Assembly: GCF_002975205.1 (NCBI RefSeq)
Contig: NZ_PCOC01000001.1
Span: forward strand, 1,178,001-1,242,000
Length of the DNA stretch: 64,000 nucleotides
Origin: Ochrobactrum vermis
GTDB lineage: Bacteria > Pseudomonadota > Alphaproteobacteria > Rhizobiales > Rhizobiaceae
Direction of reading: 5' to 3'
How positions within the stretch are numbered: position 1 is the first letter of the stretch; every line of letters starts with the position of its first letter. Below the pieces are notes generated by a model. That model made no database searches, was not told the origin of the DNA, and saw only the letters and a list, made by a program, of their open reading frames with translations. Shown here one piece after another: positions 60,906-64,000 of the stretch. A program made the position numbers and the translations under genes.

Positions 60906-61660
60906 AATACGATCTTGTGAACTGAGAAGACCTTATCGGCGTCGAACTCCAGCTCTTTGTCTTCGCCTTCGTCAGGATTGTACTGATAGAGGCGAAGCAC
61001 TCGCGACGATCGGGATTCGAACCGTTTGATATAACTGTCGACGGGCTGGTCTTCTCCCTCTTCGATGATCTGGGCGATAACATCGTCTCCAGCCCGCACG
61101 GGCAGATGAGGGTTAACCCAGACCGTCTCGCCCGCGAAATAGCGCGGTTCCATCGATGTGCCGTAGACCATGACGGCATAAGCTCCTTCGACGCCTTCCA
61201 GCATAGGAGGGCAGAATACGCGGCCAATCTCCGTTCCATTAAGAATGAACCTGCCGTTTGGGCCGCCTGCAGTTTGTCCGAGCAAAGGTACCGTGTGATC
61301 CTGCGGGAACTCCTGGTATCGCGGTGGAAAGCTTGCGTTCGGCTTAGGGCGAGGGCGCTCTACTGTTTCAAGAGTTAGACTGCCACCCATACCAATAGTG
61401 CCGGATCCGCCGATCGGAACGCCAGTCAGAGCCCAAATTTCCTCTTTCGTGATTGGTGGCGTACCGAGGCCAACTAACGCCGCCTCCAGCTTCACGGCAA
61501 TCTTGTTCGGAAGAACCGGGTCTTTGAAGTGTTCGTCACTCAAATATCTTTGAATGCTCGATGCGCCTTTGAAGCCCATACGATGCGCGAGTGAACCCTG
61601 AACAAGGCCAGCCCTGCTCATAAGCTCCCGAATTTGCTGCGGAATCGTTTTTTCCATCAT
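60890..61660 (-). CDS. CI-like phage repressor with S24 (LexA-type) peptidase domain
   Basis: A 256-residue repressor maintaining lysogeny. An N-terminal helix-turn-helix (IRELMSRAGLVQGSLAHRMG, then FKGASSIQRYLSDEHFK) binds DNA. A linker leads to an S24 domain: cleavage site Ala-Gly in LLGQTAGGPNG, nucleophilic serine in YGTSMEPRYFAGE, and the general-base lysine in SYIKRFESR. It is therefore expected to cut itself when RecA is activated, inducing the prophage. ATG 61660 or 61657 starts it, with a weak ribosome-binding site. It is divergent from the Cro-like gene. Confidence 0.93.
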   Translation of the reverse strand: MMEKTIPQQIRELMSRAGLVQGSLAHRMGFKGASSIQRYLSDEHFKDPVLPNKIAVKLEAALVGLGTPPITKEEIWALTGVPIGGSGTIGMGGSLTLETVERPRPKPNASFPPRYQEFPQDHTVPLLGQTAGGPNGRFILNGTEIGRVFCPPMLEGVEGAYAVMVYGTSMEPRYFAGETVWVNPHLPVRAGDDVIAQIIEEGEDQPVDSYIKRFESRSSRVLRLYQYNPDEGEDKELEFDADKVFSVHKIVFQAHV

Positions 61661-61671
61661 TCGCGCACTTT

Positions 61672-61727
61672 ACGCTTATTGCGTTTACGTTTTCCACGTT
61701 GACATTGTTACGCATCATGCGTATAAA
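61672..61727 (+). promoter_or_regulatory. rightward prophage promoter with repressor operators
   Basis: TTGACA (61699-61704), a 17-base spacer and TATAAA (61722-61727) give an almost perfect sigma-70 promoter for the Cro-like gene. The spacer contains the 15-base palindrome TACGCATCATGCGTA (61709-61723). A second ACGC-N5-GCGT site, ACGCTTATTGCGT, lies at 61672-61684, 38 bases away centre to centre. The -10 overlaps the first site, so bound repressor would block it. Confidence 0.8.
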
Positions 61728-61756
61728 TGCGTATTACCAACAACGCGGAAAGACCA

Positions 61757-62014
61757 ATGACCATCACTCCAGCCGAATATGTGATCACTAAGCTTGGAGG
61801 TCTCACTAAGACCGCCAGAGCTTGCGGAAAGCCTGTTTCGACGGTTCAGGGATGGAAAGAACGTGGCACCATTCCACAGACCCACTGGTCTTCCCTCAAG
61901 CAAGCAGCCGAAGTTGATGGCGTATCTCTCGAATACGCAGATTTCGTAGATCACCATCCTTCGACAGAAACAGCGACAGGCAGCCCGTCAGAACGTCATG
62001 CGTGTTCCGGCTGA
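61757..62014 (+). CDS. Cro-like regulator of the prophage
   Basis: An 85-residue helix-turn-helix protein of the Cro/YdaS type: YVITKLGGLTKTARACGKPV, then STVQGWKERGTIPQTHWSSL. The W-K-E-R-G-x-I-P turn is the family mark. It is divergent from the CI-like repressor behind the strong rightward promoter and so takes the place of cro, favouring the lytic choice. ATG 61757 follows GGAAAG. Confidence 0.85.
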   Translation: MTITPAEYVITKLGGLTKTARACGKPVSTVQGWKERGTIPQTHWSSLKQAAEVDGVSLEYADFVDHHPSTETATGSPSERHACSG

Positions 62015-62037
62015 ACTTCACTCATCGATTTAACTGA

Positions 62038-62224
62038 TTACCTGCCGGGCCCCCAAGCCCCCTGCCTGTTACCCGGCAGGTAACGCCCGACGCGACGGGC
62101 ACTCCTCCGAAGTCGCGTCGGGCAAACATTCCTCGCGAAAGCGTCTCGATGAAACTGTGGCTGCCATGGAATGCGAAACCACAGTGGAGAGCGTGAGTAG
62201 GCTCGCTCACCGGCGAAGGTGAGC
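62038..62224. ncRNA. run of perfect hairpins, candidate structured RNA
   Basis: Four stems occur in a row. TTACCTGCCGGG (62038-62049) pairs with CCCGGCAGGTAA (62072-62083). GCCCGACGCGAC (62085-62096) pairs with GTCGCGTCGGGC (62112-62123). ACTGTGG (62154-62160) pairs with CCACAGT (62179-62185). GCTCACC (62205-62211) pairs with GGTGAGC (62218-62224). The loop of stem 2 contains CTCCTCC, which could mask ribosome-binding sites. GAGCG (62189-62193) can pair with CGCTC (62204-62208) as an alternative to stem 4. No T-run follows any stem. No known RNA family was recognised. Confidence 0.45.
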
Positions 62225-62297
62225 TGCAACGTCTGAGTGAATGGGCGTGACAGTCGGGAGAGACCGGCACCGAATTTCAAACTGAAGGAACTCGACC

Positions 62298-62489
62298 GTG
62301 AACAGCAATTGGATCATCGCATGGCTTTACGTCGCGGGTTTCATTTCCTGCGCGGTTCTGGAGTTCGCTCCACCCAGCCGATCACCAAAATGGATCAAGT
62401 GGGTTCTCGTTATAGGTTGGCCGCTTTGCGTGATGATTGCGGCTGCGGCTGGCCTTTGCCGGGGTGTCTTTCGAGGTTTCCGGCCATGA
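62298..62489 (+). CDS. small membrane protein of the prophage
   Basis: A 63-residue protein with two membrane helices (WIIAWLYVAGFISCAVLEF and WVLVIGWPLCVMIAAAAGL) and a basic C-terminus. The start is GTG 62298, eight bases after GAAGGA. It lies directly after the hairpin region. Function unknown. Confidence 0.65.
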   Translation: MNSNWIIAWLYVAGFISCAVLEFAPPSRSPKWIKWVLVIGWPLCVMIAAAAGLCRGVFRGFRP

Positions 62490-62674
62490 CCATAAGACAA
62501 GTTGGACGCCCGTATCAGTTTTCCAGGCCTTACGAGCTGTCCGTTTCATCTTCATCTCAGTTTCCTCTTTGTAACCGGTTGCGGCTTTACCGCCGCTCCA
62601 ACCGACAATCTCAACGTACTGAAGGGGTTGTCGGAAATGTCCGAAAAGTTGTCGGAGAAATCAGAAATGTCTGA
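62486..62674 (+). CDS. possible 62-residue basic protein
   Basis: ATG 62486 overlaps the stop of the membrane protein (ATGA). It encodes MTIRQVGRPYQFSRPYELSV and a basic, Ser/Arg-rich remainder, overlapping the next gene by 38 bases in another frame. Packing supports it; composition does not clearly do so. Confidence 0.3.
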   Translation: MTIRQVGRPYQFSRPYELSVSSSSQFPLCNRLRLYRRSNRQSQRTEGVVGNVRKVVGEIRNV

Positions 62675-63017
62675 GTTGGTTTTTGCGTCCAAAGTTTTGA
62701 AAAGCCACATCGCGCCGCCTTCACTGGCGAGCGGCATTGGCGCGCGCATTCTCGCAGCTTCTCGGGCTCTCAAATGGTCTTTCAATCGAACCAAGGACGT
62801 TTGGTACGCGGATGAGCGCGTTTCGATCAAGCCTCGGGAACTACGCAAACTAGAGGAGGTGTCCGGTGTCAAATACGGACAGCAAGAACTCAGTGAAGTC
62901 GACAAGCTCATCAGCCGAGCACAGGAAATCTTGGGTGACGAAGATCAGGATCTCGCTCGCTCGTTCCTTGCTGCGTTCCGCGCGTTCCTTGGCGCTGTGG
63001 ATCGCCCCAGAGCTTAA
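62637..63017 (+). CDS. phage protein of unknown function, possibly DNA-binding
   Basis: A 126-residue protein: a Ser/Glu-rich start (MSEKLSEKSEMSELVFASKV), then IGARILAASRALKWSFNRTK and DVWYADERVSIKPRELRKLE. The last ~40 residues are helical. The domain with W-S-F-N-R-T-x-D-x-W-Y-A-D-x-R-V occurs widely in Rhizobiales prophages next to cro, as I remember it, and may bind nucleic acid. ATG 62637 follows GAAGGGG. Upstream the DNA repeats GTTGTCGGA-like units, which give the Ser/Glu repeats. Confidence 0.65.
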   Translation: MSEKLSEKSEMSELVFASKVLKSHIAPPSLASGIGARILAASRALKWSFNRTKDVWYADERVSIKPRELRKLEEVSGVKYGQQELSEVDKLISRAQEILGDEDQDLARSFLAAFRAFLGAVDRPRA

Positions 63018-63029
63018 GGAAGATCAGCG

Positions 63030-63224
63030 ATGACGGGCCCGGTCGATCAACGAAAAACACCGCCCGTCATTCTGAAATGGTTGCCACTGGTGAAGCGAAT
63101 GCGACTGGCAACCACGATCAAACGGATCGCCAAATCAATCGCAAATCGGGTTTGTCCAGAAATGGCTGAGTACCCGTCGATTGAACAAGAATTCAACATT
63201 CCACCATCGGGAGCCCGGAAATGA
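63030..63224 (+). CDS. small basic phage protein
   Basis: A 64-residue, Lys/Arg-rich protein (MTGPVDQRKTPPVILKWLPL, then VKRMRLATTIKRIAKSIANR). AAGGAAG precedes ATG 63030. Its stop overlaps the next start by four bases. Not recognised; the basic helix suggests nucleic acid binding. Confidence 0.6.
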   Translation: MTGPVDQRKTPPVILKWLPLVKRMRLATTIKRIAKSIANRVCPEMAEYPSIEQEFNIPPSGARK

Positions 63225-63748
63225 ACGCAGGACATAATTCCAAACTCACCCAAGGCGAGTACGACGCGCTCCTGATGGATTGCGCACGGAAGGAAAGCGC
63301 CCATCTGGCACGTATCGCCGGGTTGCAAGCCGATCGCAAAGCGGACCGTAAGATATTCCAGAGCTACGGTTTCACTCTCAATGAAGTCGACACGCTTGTG
63401 AAGGCGATGAACGCCGAAGACAAGGACAAGGTCGGAGAAAAGCACCGTCGGCAGGCTAATGCTCTCTCACTTCTCGGTATCATCAAGAAGCAGGGCGATC
63501 TGTTCGGGGACGACCGCGACTATCTCGACAAGGTGTTTGATGACGGCAAGGTCGCCGGTCTCAAGGCTCTGGATCGTGTCAGCGAGTTCATGGCTGGTAC
63601 TGACGAGGATCAGGCGTGGCTGCGCGGATACGATGCCGGGCAGGAAGAACAGCGCAAGAACCTGCTCTCCGCGATGGAAAAGATCAACGCAGAAGCCGAT
63701 CGCGACCACGGCGACAATCCTGAATTTCCAGATCAGGAGGCGGCATAA
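63221..63748 (+). CDS. phage protein of unknown function with RMF-like C-terminal motif
   Basis: A 175-residue helical protein. The N-terminal half is charged (YDALLMDCARKESAHLARIA). The middle has KHRRQANALSLLGIIKKQGD. The C-terminus has EDQAWLRGYDAGQEEQRKNL, similar to the W-x-x-G-Y-x-A-G motif of ribosome modulation factor-like proteins, though this may be chance. It overlaps the preceding gene by four bases and shares one base (A at 63748) with the next start. Confidence 0.65.
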   Translation: MNAGHNSKLTQGEYDALLMDCARKESAHLARIAGLQADRKADRKIFQSYGFTLNEVDTLVKAMNAEDKDKVGEKHRRQANALSLLGIIKKQGDLFGDDRDYLDKVFDDGKVAGLKALDRVSEFMAGTDEDQAWLRGYDAGQEEQRKNLLSAMEKINAEADRDHGDNPEFPDQEAA

Positions 63749-64000
63749 TGGCCAAGCAACTCCCGATCATCGCCCGGACAAACAAGTCCGGGCTCGACCT
63801 CCTGACCGTTCACAAGTCCCAGACTTTGGTTCTGCCAGATGGCGACAGTGCACCGGACTGCGATGTAGCTCTGACACTTCATAGCGAGGCGCAGGAGATT
63901 ATCGACAGCCTTGTTGGGGCCGTGGAGCACTGCAAGCAGTTGATTATTCGATACGAGATCAACGCCGTCGACCATATGGAAATCGAAGACAAGGCTTTGA
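63748..64000 (+). CDS. phage protein, 3' end outside window
   Basis: ATG 63748 follows AGGAGG and is open to the end of the window: 84 codons with no stop. The protein begins MAKQLPIIARTNKSGLDLLT and contains ALTLHSEAQEIIDSLVGAVE, an alpha/beta mix without a known domain. The frame is clearly genuine from its position in the operon; the product cannot be named. Confidence 0.6.
   Translation, partial: MAKQLPIIARTNKSGLDLLTVHKSQTLVLPDGDSAPDCDVALTLHSEAQEIIDSLVGAVEHCKQLIIRYEINAVDHMEIEDKAL

Noticed and set aside
62241..62285. 14-codon open frame starting ATGGGCGTGACA after the hairpin region
   Set aside because: It has no ribosome-binding site at proper distance and no sign of a leader peptide such as repeated codons.

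Overview
The window comes from an alphaproteobacterium of the order Rhizobiales, most likely Brucella sensu lato (the Ochrobactrum side of the genus). This rests on gene content and protein sequence as I remember them: a BepC-like TolC protein, a PopZ-family protein directly upstream of valS, a two-desulfurase suf operon, and a short palindromic repeat typical of this group. No database search was run.

Region 1 (1-47,780) is ordinary host chromosome at about 55-58% GC by eye. It starts inside a class A penicillin-binding protein. prfB follows, with its programmed +1 frameshift site intact. Next come an M23 peptidase, a ferritin-like DUF455 protein, a Bcp-type peroxiredoxin, a giant AsmA/YhdP-type protein, tyrS, an SMR exporter and an alpha/beta hydrolase. 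The suf operon (desulfurase-sufB-sufC-sufD-sufS-sufT) builds Fe-S clusters; sufA lies 3.4 kb away on the other strand. Further on are tRNA-Thr, nadK, an RhlE-like helicase, pcm, bepC, popZ, valS, a FadL-like porin, a HisJQM-type amino acid importer without an ATPase gene, a molybdenum cofactor cluster (moaA, a DMT transporter, mobA, mobB), two regulator/target pairs with visible operators (MarR/hydrolase and TetR/SDR), class I fumarase and an L,D-transpeptidase. At least five loci carry the dispersed palindromic repeat, one of them as a tandem triplet.

Region 2 (47,792-64,000) is the left part of a lambda-like prophage integrated at tRNA-Val(CAC). A tyrosine integrase sits just downstream of the tRNA and its start overlaps a small excisionase-like HTH gene. 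About twenty tightly packed leftward genes follow. They include a RecE-like nuclease, a RecT annealing protein, an HNH-like protein, a MazG-domain fusion and several very small genes. They appear to be driven from one promoter near 57,170 that holds three repressor half-site pairs. The immunity region has a LexA-like CI repressor (61,660-60,890) and a Cro-like gene facing it. Between them is a near-consensus promoter whose spacer contains a perfect palindrome of the same ACGC-N5-GCGT type. Rightward early genes run off the window; the right attachment site and the structural genes are not seen.

The most unusual content is an AT-rich, three-gene, translationally coupled cassette at 58,499-60,184, inserted in the lysogeny region: a protein of RNase H-like appearance, a complete eukaryotic-type Ser/Thr kinase and a 64-residue basic protein. 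It looks like a lysogenic-conversion or phage-defence cassette. Two further points are a run of perfect hairpins at 62,038-62,224, which may be a structured RNA, and a LexA-box-like site at 60,312.
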